Shown here: positions 6,989-15,600 of the stretch, piece after piece
Layout: every line of letters begins with the position of its first letter
Position numbering within the stretch: the stretch's first letter is position 1
NCBI GenBank assembly: GCA_002348185.1
Contig: DDYW01000205.1
Location: 3,799 to 19,658 of the forward strand
Origin: Candidatus Hydrogenedentes bacterium UBA2224
Lineage (GTDB): Bacteria; Hydrogenedentota; Hydrogenedentia; Hydrogenedentales; SLHB01
DNA: 15,860 nt
Direction: 5' to 3'
Translations under genes and position numbers: made by a program
Notes under the pieces: generated by a model
Database searches by the model: none
The model's input: the letters and a program-made list of their open reading frames with translations, nothing else
Told to the model about the DNA's origin: nothing

Positions 6989-7066
6989 GTTTCGTAAATG
7001 TGCGCATTTGGAGGCTTTTGCCCCGGCGTTGCCTTCTGGGGATAAATGCTTTCCAAAAGTTAAGAG

Positions 7067-7095
7067 TTGACAAAGTTTCGCAGTTTTGGTAGTAT
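7067..7095 (+). promoter_or_regulatory. Sigma-70 promoter upstream of pilM
   Basis: TTGACA (7067-7072), 17-base spacer, TAGTAT (7090-7095). The -35 and spacing are ideal and the -10 has two mismatches. The start is expected near 7102, giving a leader of about 115 bases with two short palindromes (7128-7142 and 7165-7176). Confidence 0.65.
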
Positions 7096-7215
7096 CTACT
7101 GTAGGAAGAAGCGGAATCCAGGTCGCTGTGTGCCCAGCACACCACTTGCCAGGTTCAGGGGAGCTTGCCGCGGCAATGGGCACGCAAACGCCTCGAAAGT
7201 GGGGTATCAAGGCCA

Positions 7216-8466
7216 ATGCTGTTTTCCAAGCCGAGTAAAGCCATTGGCGTCGACATCGGCTCCCATTCTGTCAAAGCCGTCCAGATGACGAAATCGGGAG
7301 GGCGGTTACGCGTCGAACAGGTCGGATTCGGCGCGGTCGACCGCAACAAGATCAACGTCGACCCAATTGCAGCCCAGGCCGCGGCAGTTCGCGACGCCCT
7401 GCTGCGGATGAACCTGCCCCAGAGCCTTCTTGTGGGTTCCCTCCCGGGGCAGAACGTGGTCATTCGCTACCCCCATTTGGCGGACATGCCCGCGAACCAG
7501 ATCGCGGAGGCCGTCGAAAGCGAGGCCGGCCAGAACATTCCGTACGAACTCTCGGAAGTCTATCTGGACTGGTCGCTGCTGGAGAAGGTCGCCGACAATG
7601 GCGAGACGACGCTCCGGGTCCTGCTGGTCGCGGCGAAACACGAGGTGATCGAGTCGCGGGTCCAGATCGCCAACGTGGCGCAGATCCAGTACACCGTGCT
7701 GGGGGTGGATTCGCTGGCGCTGGCCGACGCGGCGGAATCGTGCGATTATCTCCGGACGGGCGAATCGGTGGCGCTCCTCAATCTCGGGGCCTCAACCACC
7801 AGCATCCATTTCATGAAAGGCGGCCTTTCCAACTTCATTCGCGACATCAGTTGGGGCGGGCGCGAACTGATCCAGGCCATTGCCAAGAGCCGGCGCTGCG
7901 AATTCGTGGAGGCGGAGAAGGTGCTCACCAGCGCCAGTCTGCTGACTCCCCCGGCTCCGGCGCCCGGACGGCAGGCTCCGCCGGAATCCGCGCCCGGGCC
8001 ATTTCCGCCCTCGCCGCCCACAAGGGGCGGCGGTTCGCTCCTGGATCCCTTTGACGACGAGCTGGGGGATTTCGGCGGCAGCCAGGCGCCTCCCCCGAAG
8101 CCTCCGGCCCACGGCCTGGGGATGGGCATGGGCGGCGGCGCACCGGAGGAAAAGGACCTGCGCGAAGTGCTGACCTCGCCGCTGACGCGGCTGGTCACCG
8201 AGATCCGCCGTTCGTTCGACTACTACGAGCAACAACTGTACGAAAAACCGGTGGAACGGTTGATCCTGAGCGGCGGCGTCGCTCAGTTGCCGGGTCTGCC
8301 GGAGGCCCTTGGCGAAGAGCTGGGGCTCGATAATGTAGAAGTGGCCAACCCGGCCTCGAGCGCCCTCATCCTGGGCCAGGAGGTAGCGGTTGCCGAGCTG
8401 CGGCGGCGGCCCGCCCAGTTCATGGTCGCGATTGGCCTGGCTGCACGGGGAGCCGCGGAACTATGA
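7216..8466 (+). CDS. pilM: Type IV pilus assembly protein PilM
   Basis: A 416-residue actin-like cytoplasmic protein of the type IV pilus alignment complex; it binds nucleotide and the N-terminal tail of PilN. The start at 7216 gives MLFSKPSKAIGVDIGSHSVK, with the phosphate-1 motif at residues 9-20, as in family members. An in-frame TTG at 7165 would add a tail unlike the family. The second phosphate-type segment LLNLGASTTSIHF and the C-terminal LILSGGVAQLPGL (adenosine-site type) are present. Between residues ~242 and ~311 there is a Pro/Gly-rich, low-complexity stretch of about 70 residues in place of a short linker before the EIRRSFDYYE helix. The ribosome binding site is weak (AAGG close to the ATG). 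It is the first gene of pilMNOPQ; the stop overlaps the pilN start by ATGA. Confidence 0.95.
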   Translation: MLFSKPSKAIGVDIGSHSVKAVQMTKSGGRLRVEQVGFGAVDRNKINVDPIAAQAAAVRDALLRMNLPQSLLVGSLPGQNVVIRYPHLADMPANQIAEAVESEAGQNIPYELSEVYLDWSLLEKVADNGETTLRVLLVAAKHEVIESRVQIANVAQIQYTVLGVDSLALADAAESCDYLRTGESVALLNLGASTTSIHFMKGGLSNFIRDISWGGRELIQAIAKSRRCEFVEAEKVLTSASLLTPPAPAPGRQAPPESAPGPFPPSPPTRGGGSLLDPFDDELGDFGGSQAPPPKPPAHGLGMGMGGGAPEEKDLREVLTSPLTRLVTEIRRSFDYYEQQLYEKPVERLILSGGVAQLPGLPEALGEELGLDNVEVANPASSALILGQEVAVAELRRRPAQFMVAIGLAARGAAEL

Positions 8467-9137
8467 TTACGATCAACCTGCTTCCAAAGCATCTGCGGCC
8501 CGTAAAACGGACCCCCATCCCCCACATCCTCAGCATTCTGGTTTTGCTGGCGGCCATTGCGGGCATGGTGGTCGTGTTCGGCGCGGTCCACGCCCAGCTC
8601 ATGATCAAGCGGGGCGAGCTCGACGGCGTTCAGAAAGACCTCGCCGGCCTGCAGGCCGTCAAGGACGAGTATGACCAGCTCATGGCGGACAAGACGAAGC
8701 TGGCCAGCAAGATCAACGCCATCGAGGAGATCACCCGCGACCGCATTATCTGGTCGCGGCAACTGTACAACCTCAACCGCCTGGCGCCCGATAACCTCTG
8801 GTACACCGACATCGCCGTCGATACCAAGCGGATCGAAAAAGAAGCACCTATGGTCGGCAAGGACGGCAAACCGGTCCTGGATCCCAACACAAACAAGCCG
8901 CGCATGAGCAAGGTCAACGTCGATATCCCGCTGCTCCGCGTGGCCGGATATGTCATCGAGACCCCTGACGGACGCCTCGACACGGGCACCTTTGCCCGGG
9001 CCGCGGAGACCGACGAGGAATTCTCGTCGCTTTTCCAGATCGAGCCGCCGCGCGTCGAGGATACGACGTACGAAGGTTACCGGGTTCGCAAGTTCACCTT
9101 CGAATTTGTCATCAAGAAGGGAGGCGAATCGTCATGA
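8463..9137 (+). CDS. pilN: Type IV pilus assembly protein PilN
   Basis: A 224-residue bitopic inner-membrane protein. The N-terminus is MITINLLP (1-8), containing the INLLP motif that sits in a groove of PilM. A basic stretch (KRTPIP) and one membrane segment (about residues 22-44) follow, then a periplasmic coiled coil (about 48-90, with repeated Lys/Glu/Leu) and a ferredoxin-like domain ending in VRKFTFEFVIKK. The periplasmic part carries an additional loop (KEAPMVGKDGKPVLDPNTN, about 137-155), making the protein slightly longer than the usual PilN. It pairs with PilO. The start overlaps the pilM stop by four bases and the stop overlaps the pilO start by four bases, indicating translational coupling. 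Confidence 0.93.
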   Translation: MITINLLPKHLRPVKRTPIPHILSILVLLAAIAGMVVVFGAVHAQLMIKRGELDGVQKDLAGLQAVKDEYDQLMADKTKLASKINAIEEITRDRIIWSRQLYNLNRLAPDNLWYTDIAVDTKRIEKEAPMVGKDGKPVLDPNTNKPRMSKVNVDIPLLRVAGYVIETPDGRLDTGTFARAAETDEEFSSLFQIEPPRVEDTTYEGYRVRKFTFEFVIKKGGESS

Positions 9138-9709
9138 TTGGTTTCCTGAAAGGCACCGTTACTCCGAAAGACTGGATGTTCGTCGGCGTGGTCCTGGGGC
9201 TGACCGCCCTGCTGTGCGCGGTCTTCTACTTCCTGGTGTACCAGCCGGAACTTCAGCGCCTCGACCAGACCCGGAAAGAGCTGGCGGACGCGCAGACCGA
9301 GCTCGCGAACCGCAAGAAACTCGCCGCGAACATCGACGTCCTGCGCGCGGACACCGCCAAAATCCGGGAACTGGTGAGCGACTTCGAGGAGCGCCTGCCC
9401 TCCGAGCGTGAGATCGCCACCCTCCTGACCCAGTTCGAGGACATTGCCGGAGATGTGGGCGGGCTCGATGTGCAGATGCGCGCCCAGATGGCCCGCCCGG
9501 AAGGCGCCAAACTCACCATCCCCTACCGCATTGTGGTCCGGGGAAGTTTCCACGATATCGCCGAGTTCATCAACCGTCTGGAACGGTTCAAGCGGTACCT
9601 GAAGGTCTCCGAACTCCAGGTCGGACCCGAAAAGGACGGGGTGTCGGAGGCTGAATTCACCCTGAGCACCTATACCTTCGTAGAAAACGATACGGAGGGC
9701 GCGGCGTGA
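9134..9709 (+). CDS. pilO: Type IV pilus assembly protein PilO
   Basis: A 191-residue bitopic inner-membrane protein, the structural partner of PilN. A short cytoplasmic N-terminus is followed by one membrane segment (about residues 16-36, ending FYFLVYQPE). A periplasmic coiled coil with LDQTRKELADAQTELANRKK (about 44-63) continues to about residue 90 and reaches LPSEREIATLLTQFEDIA, the conserved entry to the ferredoxin-like domain. The domain has the expected IPYRIVVRGSFHDIAEFINRL pattern. Length and order are normal for PilO. It starts on an ATGA overlap with pilN and its stop overlaps the pilP GTG start. Confidence 0.93.
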   Translation: MIGFLKGTVTPKDWMFVGVVLGLTALLCAVFYFLVYQPELQRLDQTRKELADAQTELANRKKLAANIDVLRADTAKIRELVSDFEERLPSEREIATLLTQFEDIAGDVGGLDVQMRAQMARPEGAKLTIPYRIVVRGSFHDIAEFINRLERFKRYLKVSELQVGPEKDGVSEAEFTLSTYTFVENDTEGAA

Positions 9710-10368
9710 ACAAGAAGATCACAAAAACCGTGTTCCTTGCGATCCTCGGCCTGGTTGCGGCGTACTTTGTGGTGACCCGCGTATTGACCGAGTCTCCCGA
9801 GGACAAGCAGTGGCGTGAGCAGTACGAGGCCAATCAGAAAGCGCGCGAAAGCGGCCAGGCGCCCGCGGCCACCACGCCTGCCGATTCCGGCGGCGCTTCG
9901 ACGGCGGCTTCGGCTGCGGCCGGCGGCCCGGCCGCGGCGACTACGGCGGCGATCGATTTCGAACAGCTTGCCGCCGGCATCAAGGAAATCGAGTTCGACT
10001 ACGATGGCGTCCGGAAGACCGAGCAGCGCCGCAACCCCATGGCGCCGCTGGTGGGTCCCTACGTCGCGCCGGCCGTCATGGCGGCGTCGGCGCCCGGGGA
10101 AGCGGCCAACTCGAACGACGAAGCCATCGTGGGCGCGATTCGCCGCAACCTGCTGTTGTCGGGAATCATGTGGCACCCGACCGCCCCCGTCGCGATCATC
10201 AATAATGAAGCAATTCCAACGGGCTACACCTTCCCGAACGAGATGTTCCGTACAGCTCGTTCGACAAGCGGCCTGGAGGATGCGGTTACCGTCAAGAGCA
10301 TGACGCAACACAGCGTGATTCTGAAATACAAAGACTCGGAAATCACCCTGGAGCTGAAGGAGCGGTAA
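9706..10368 (+). CDS. pilP: PilP-like type IV pilus protein, membrane-anchored
   Basis: A 220-residue protein that should link the PilN/PilO frame to the secretin PilQ. The start is GTG at 9706, overlapping the pilO stop (GTGA). Residues about 7-27 form one membrane segment. A low-complexity Ala/Gly/Pro/Thr linker follows (about 46-83), then YDGVRKTEQRRNPMAPLVG, the conserved "R-NP" motif seen at the base of PilP domains. The C-terminal beta domain has LSGIMWHPTAPVAIINNEAI and VKSMTQHSVILKYKDSEITLEL, the PilP/GspC-HR style beta-sandwich signature. There is no cysteine anywhere, so it cannot be the lipoprotein that PilP usually is; the membrane helix appears to replace the lipid anchor. Position between pilO and pilQ supports the call. 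Confidence 0.82.
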   Translation: MNKKITKTVFLAILGLVAAYFVVTRVLTESPEDKQWREQYEANQKARESGQAPAATTPADSGGASTAASAAAGGPAAATTAAIDFEQLAAGIKEIEFDYDGVRKTEQRRNPMAPLVGPYVAPAVMAASAPGEAANSNDEAIVGAIRRNLLLSGIMWHPTAPVAIINNEAIPTGYTFPNEMFRTARSTSGLEDAVTVKSMTQHSVILKYKDSEITLELKER

Positions 10369-10372
10369 GGTG

Positions 10373-12514
10373 ATGTCTCTAAAAGCTTATGTCTCTGCGT
10401 TGGCCGCGGTGGGTGTTGTTGCTGGGCTGACCATCCTGTCGGCGTCCACCATCGAAGCCGCTGAAGGAGGGGGCGTTTGCCCGGGCGAGACCTGCCGCTC
10501 CGCCGAAAGCCTCATTGAGGCGCTTTTAGCCCCGCCCCCGGCGGAATCCGCGGATGCATCCGCCGCGCCGCCCAGGGTGGAGGTGATCACGCTGACCAGC
10601 CTGACCGCGCCGCCATCCCGGCCCGCGGAAGAGCCGGTCTATGCGGCCACGCCCGAACCGGCGCTGCGGTTTGAAGCGCCAATGGCGCTGGTGCAGGCCG
10701 TGCCCATCCGGCTCGAAGGCATGCCCATGATCCGCTTCGCCGCCACGGAGAAGGCAGAAGCAGGCGAGGAGGCCCCGGCGGAAGCGCCTGCCGAAGCCGC
10801 GGCGCCAGCCTCACCGGAGCCGGCCCCCGCGCCCGCGGCGCCGGTACCTCCTGCTCCCCGGGAAGCCCGGCCGGAGATGAAACCGATCACCCGGGAAGCC
10901 ACCAAGCCCATTCCCGTGCCTGTGGAAGGCAGCAGCCTGACCCCGGCCGAACCGGCCGCGCCCGCGCCCCAATACAAGGGCGACCCCCTGCGCAAGCCCG
11001 TCACCATCGAGTTCCGTGAAATGGACCTCAGCAATGTCGTGGCCCTCCTCGCGCAGCAGGCGGATATCAACGTCATCGCGGGCACGGAAATCACCGGCAC
11101 CGTGACGGCCAGCCTCAAGAACATCCCGCTTATGGAAGCGATGGAAGTCGTCCTGGGCATGAACGGCCTGGGCATCGTCAAGGAAGGCTCGATTTACCGC
11201 ATCGTCGGCATCGACGAAGCCATCGCCGCCAAACGCACCACTCGGCTCGTGGTCCTCGAGAAGGCCAAGCCCGACGAAGTCAAGACCACGCTTGACGCCA
11301 TTGTAATCGGGTATCCGGACGCTCAGGCGATTTCCGTCGCCGCCAATCCCAGCACCAGCGTCGTTGTGTTGGCCGGGCCCGACGAACGCGTCCAGGAACT
11401 GGAACAAATTGCCCGCCAGCTCGACATCGCCGAGCCGGTCATCCCCACGGTGACGCGCGCGATCAAGCTCAATTACGCCGAGCCTGAGGGGATTCGCCCC
11501 GTTATTGAAGGCATAATCACCAAGGACATCGGGATGGTGGAAGAAGACGAGCGCGGCCGCCACATCGTGGTCACCGACACCCCGCTCGTCGTCGAGCAGA
11601 TCGAAACGTTGATCAAAGAGCTCGACACCCCCGTGAAACAGGTCGCGATCGACGCGATGATCGTCGACGCGGTCATGCGTGATGCGTCCCAGACGGGCGT
11701 GGACTGGCTCGTCGAACACATACCGAGCCGCAACCGCCGTGGCGAGGTTATCGGAAACCTGCAGGAGCTCGCCCTCGACGCGACCATGGGCAACATCGGC
11801 GGCGACCTGCTTGATGCCGGCATACTGCGGATTGGTACGCTCAGCAGCGACTGGAACTTCCGTGCCGACATTGCCGCGGAAGTCCAGAGCCGCAATGCGG
11901 AAATCCTGGCCAATCCGGTCATCGTGACGGTGGAAAACAAGCCCGCCCAGATCCAGATCGTCCAGGAATACCCCTACCAGGAACTGACCCAGTCCACGGA
12001 GGGCGGGTCCGTGGCGTCGACCGAGTTCAAGCCCATCGGCGTAACCCTCGAGGTCACGCCGCGCGTCACCCACGACAACGACATCATCGTGGATGTCCAG
12101 ACCAAACAGAGTTCCATCAGCGGGCTCTCCGAAACGGGCGTGCCCATCGAAGACAAACGCGAGGCCTCCACTACCCTGCTTACGGGGAATGGACGCACCA
12201 TCTTCATCGGCGGCCTGCGCAACGTCTCCGACCGTCTTGACGTCAGCAAGCTGCCGGTGCTGGGAGACATCCCGATCGCCAAATTCCTCTTCAGTCAGAA
12301 CGACATAGAGAAGATCAACACCGAGTTGCTGGTCTTCATGACCTGCAACGTCGTTGATAAGGAACTGCCGGAACTCAGCCCCGAACAGCGCACGCGCCAC
12401 GACAAACTCGACACCGTTCCGGAAGTCCCCGATTCCCAGCGCGCGCTCTTCCGCAGTATGACCCACCCCGAAGAGATTCGCGACCCCGCCTGGAAGTGGC
12501 GCCGGAAAAAGTAG
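10373..12514 (+). CDS. pilQ: Type IV pilus secretin PilQ
   Basis: About 713 residues; the outer-membrane channel through which the pilus passes. A signal peptide (about 1-29) ends near IEAA. Residues about 30-205 are Ala/Pro/Glu-rich and low in complexity. A secretin N-terminal (STN-like) domain begins at 208 (VTIEFREMDLSNVVALLAQQ), two N1-type modules follow (about 290-355 and 362-420), and the secretin barrel domain runs from about 423 to 657. The barrel contains the family signature region around VPIEDKREASTTLLTGNG and KLPVLGDIPIAKFLF. A charged 55-residue tail ends the protein. AAGGAG (10357-10362) serves either ATG 10373 or GTG 10370; ATG was preferred. No AMIN peptidoglycan-binding domain is recognisable. 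It is the last gene of the operon and is followed by a strong terminator. Confidence 0.93.
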   Translation: MSLKAYVSALAAVGVVAGLTILSASTIEAAEGGGVCPGETCRSAESLIEALLAPPPAESADASAAPPRVEVITLTSLTAPPSRPAEEPVYAATPEPALRFEAPMALVQAVPIRLEGMPMIRFAATEKAEAGEEAPAEAPAEAAAPASPEPAPAPAAPVPPAPREARPEMKPITREATKPIPVPVEGSSLTPAEPAAPAPQYKGDPLRKPVTIEFREMDLSNVVALLAQQADINVIAGTEITGTVTASLKNIPLMEAMEVVLGMNGLGIVKEGSIYRIVGIDEAIAAKRTTRLVVLEKAKPDEVKTTLDAIVIGYPDAQAISVAANPSTSVVVLAGPDERVQELEQIARQLDIAEPVIPTVTRAIKLNYAEPEGIRPVIEGIITKDIGMVEEDERGRHIVVTDTPLVVEQIETLIKELDTPVKQVAIDAMIVDAVMRDASQTGVDWLVEHIPSRNRRGEVIGNLQELALDATMGNIGGDLLDAGILRIGTLSSDWNFRADIAAEVQSRNAEILANPVIVTVENKPAQIQIVQEYPYQELTQSTEGGSVASTEFKPIGVTLEVTPRVTHDNDIIVDVQTKQSSISGLSETGVPIEDKREASTTLLTGNGRTIFIGGLRNVSDRLDVSKLPVLGDIPIAKFLFSQNDIEKINTELLVFMTCNVVDKELPELSPEQRTRHDKLDTVPEVPDSQRALFRSMTHPEEIRDPAWKWRRKK

Positions 12515-12532
12515 GCGTCCCCGCACACTCCG

Positions 12533-12567
12533 ACGGCCGCAAGCTTCACCGCTTGCGGCCGTTTTTT
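12533..12567 (+). terminator. Intrinsic terminator of pilMNOPQ
   Basis: ACGGCCGCAAGC (12533-12544), loop TTCACC, GCTTGCGGCCGT (12551-12562), then T to 12567. The 12-bp stem is perfect. It lies 18 bases after the pilQ stop, between the converging pilQ and dnaE genes. The T run serves only the plus strand. Confidence 0.93.
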
Positions 12568-12630
12568 ATGGCCAGGCACAAGATCCTGCTCTCTCCCCCG
12601 CCGCCCGTCGGGGCGTCGCGGCCCCCTCCC

Positions 12631-15600
12631 CTATTCCTCCCGCACGCCGGGAAAAATCCAGTGCCTGGGCGGGGTAATGTCAGAAGCCCCGGGCGCCTTG
12701 GGCGTGAGGTCCACCCGTTCGAGCTCCTCGACGATTAGCGAACAGCAATCGTCGTCGTTCTGAACCCTGCCCAGAACAAAATACGGCCCGTGGGAATCGA
12801 GCAGGTGCCCGTAACGCTGGTAGGTTTCGGAAAACAGGACGGCCTCGAACACGCCTTTGGGGTCTTCAAACGTGCAGAACTTCATACAGCCGCGCCCCTT
12901 GAGTCCCACACGCCGTTCGGCGATCAGCCAGCCGACCAGCATCACGACGCGGTCCACATAGCGCGGCAGGTCGGTGCTGCTGACGAGGACGCGTTCCTGA
13001 AACAGCGACGCGTAGTACTCGAGCGGATGGGTCGACACGACGAGCCCCAGCGCTTCCCATTCCTGATCGGTGCGCTTTTTTCGTGACACGTCAGGCACCC
13101 GGGGCACGGTACGGTACTCTCCCCCATGTTCGCGGAACAAGCGGTCCGCGCCGGCAGGCGTTTCCCCGTGTCCGCCCTGCGCCAACAGATGCAGCTCCCA
13201 GAATAACGCGGGCCGCGTCCGGCCGAACGCGTCGAACGCGCCGGCCTGGATCAAGGCCTCCGCCTCGGGACCGGTCATGCCGGTGCGGGCCCACACGTCC
13301 GCGAGACTTTCAAACGGGCGTTTCGCGCGTCCGGCGAGAATGGCCTCGACGGTGCTCTGGGCAAGTTGGCGCACCTCGACGAAGCCCACCCGGATGGCGC
13401 CGCCTTCGGCGACGTATTCGAACCGGCTCTTGTTGATGTCCGGCGGGCGCACTTCGATGCCCAGCCGCCGGGCCTCTTCCACGTAGACCGCGGGATGATA
13501 GAAGCCCCCCCGGTTCGACAGCACGCAGGCCATGAACTCGGCCGGGAAATGGGCTTTCAGATACGTGCATTGGTAAGCGATCTCGCCATAGGTTGCCGCG
13601 TGCGCCTTGCAATACGAATACGCGGCAAAATTCGCGATGAGGCCCCAGATCTCCCCGGCAACGTCCTCGGCGATCCCGTTCGCGACAGCCTTCTCGATGA
13701 AAATCTTCATGCTCTTCGCCATTTCCCGGGGCGAGCGTTTTTTGGTCATGGCGCGGCGCAGCATGTCGCCCTCGGCCAGGTCCATCCCCGCGATGACGTT
13801 CGCCACCTTGAGAATGTCCTCCTGATAAAGCATCACGCCGCAGGTATCTCCGAGCACGCGTTCGAGCGCGGGATGCAGATACTCGACCGGCTCCTTGCCA
13901 AGGTGGCGCGCGATGAAGCGTTTTTTCATGCCGCTGCCCGAGGGACCGGGCCGGATCAGCGACAGGGTCTTGATGAGCATGTCGGTATTGGCGGCCTGCG
14001 TGTTGCGCAGAAGCGTGCGCATGGCGGGCGACTCGATCTGGAAACATCCGATGGTGCGCCCATGGCGAATCAGGTCCGCCGTGTTCGGGTCGGGTTCCGG
14101 GAGCTTCTCGACATCGAGCCGGATGCCCCGATTGTCCCACACCTGCTGAACCGTCTCGTCGATCACCGTCAGCGAACGGTGTCCCAGAAGATCCATCTTG
14201 ATGAGACCGAGATCCTCGATGGGATGCATGTCGTACTGCGTCACCACCAAGCCCTTCGCGGCCCGTTGAAGCGGCACGAACCGCGTGAGCGGCTCGGGCG
14301 CGATCACCAGCCCGCACGGATGCAGCGAAATGTGGCGCGGATACTGGTCTATCGCCTCGGCGATGGCCACGATGGACCGCAGCGGCTCCTCGTGGATGGG
14401 CAGTTCGCGGCACTCGGGCAGGTGGCGCACAACGGTCTGGATGTCGCCCGCGCGATAATGGGGCAGGCGGCGCGTCACCTCCCCGATCTCGCCGCCGGTG
14501 AGTCCCATGGCCTTCGCGACTTCCCGCACCGACGACCGGGCCTGGAAGGTGTTGAACGTGGCGATCATGGCCACGTGCCCGGCCCCGTACCGCTCATACA
14601 CGTAATCCACCACCCGGTCGCGGCGACGCCAGCAGATGTCGAGGTCGATGTCGGGACAATCGCTCCGGGACGGATTCAGAAAGCGCTCGAAATACAGGTC
14701 GTACTTGAACGGATCCACCCGCGTGATGCCCAGCGCATATGCTACCAGACTGTTCGCGGCGGAACCGCGCCCCACGACGGGAATGTCGTGGGCGCGGGCG
14801 AAGTTGACGAGGTCCCCCACGATGATGAAATACGGGGCGAAACCGAGACGCTCGATGATGTCCAGTTCATGGTGCAAACGTTCGATAACGCGGCGGTTCA
14901 GCGGCGTGTAGCGGCGTTTCACCCCCTCGAACGCGAGTTTCCACAGGTGCGAAAACGGCGTCTCGCCGTCGGGCAGTTCCACTCCGGGAAACAACGGCGT
15001 GCCGAGCGACAGTTCGAGCCGACATTCCTCCGCCACCCATTCCGCATTGCGCAACGCGTCGGGCCAATCGACGTAGAGACGGCGCATCTCTTCCGGCGGC
15101 CGGAACCAGCAGGCGGCGTCCGCGGCATCGCCCGTTTCCAGCGTATCGACGGTGGCGTTGCAGCGAATGGCCGACAGCACCCGGTGCACGCGGTACTCCC
15201 CGGCCTGCAGGAAATACACGGGGTTCACCGCGACGCAGCGCACCCCGAGTTCGGCGGCCAAATCGTGCAGCCGGGTCGCCCGGTAACGCGAGACCGCGTC
15301 GCCATGATGGGTCAGGGCCACCAGCGGCTCCAGGCCATTCCGGTGAAGCCGCCGGATGCGTTCGGCGTCATCCGTAAGCACGAACACGCGGTCGCATTCG
15401 TTCAAGCGGGCCGTCAGGTCGAAGGCCTCCTCGAGATGGTACGCGGTCACCAGGCGGCACAACTGGGCGTAGCCTTCCCTGTCGCGGGCCAGCAAGACGG
15501 TATGTTCCAGAAATACGCCGATGATGGGCTTGATGCCCGCGGCGCGGGCCGCCCGGTAAAACGGCACCGCTCCATACAGCCCCCCCGTATCGGTAAGGGC

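Larger units (their letters stand above)
6213..7215. other. 1-kb divergent intergenic region
   Basis: This region separates the minus-strand metabolic cluster from the plus-strand pilus operon. It contains no convincing protein gene. It holds a small inverted repeat at 6248-6263, a candidate structured RNA with promoter and terminator (6441-6762), a possible hairpin at 6931-6955, a sigma-54 promoter (6974-6988), a sigma-70 promoter (7067-7095), and two short palindromes in the pilM leader: GTGTGC/GCACAC (7128-7142) and TTGCCGCGGCAA (7165-7176). Confidence 0.6.

Noticed and set aside
6692..7216. 174-codon minus-strand open frame over the intergenic region
   Set aside because: It covers the sigma-54 and sigma-70 promoters and the terminator, shows no domain-like pattern or ribosome binding site, and its composition looks like non-coding sequence.
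10811..12526. 571-codon minus-strand open frame opposite pilQ
   Set aside because: The Asp/Val/Gly-rich translation mirrors pilQ codons; the secretin on the plus strand is unambiguous.
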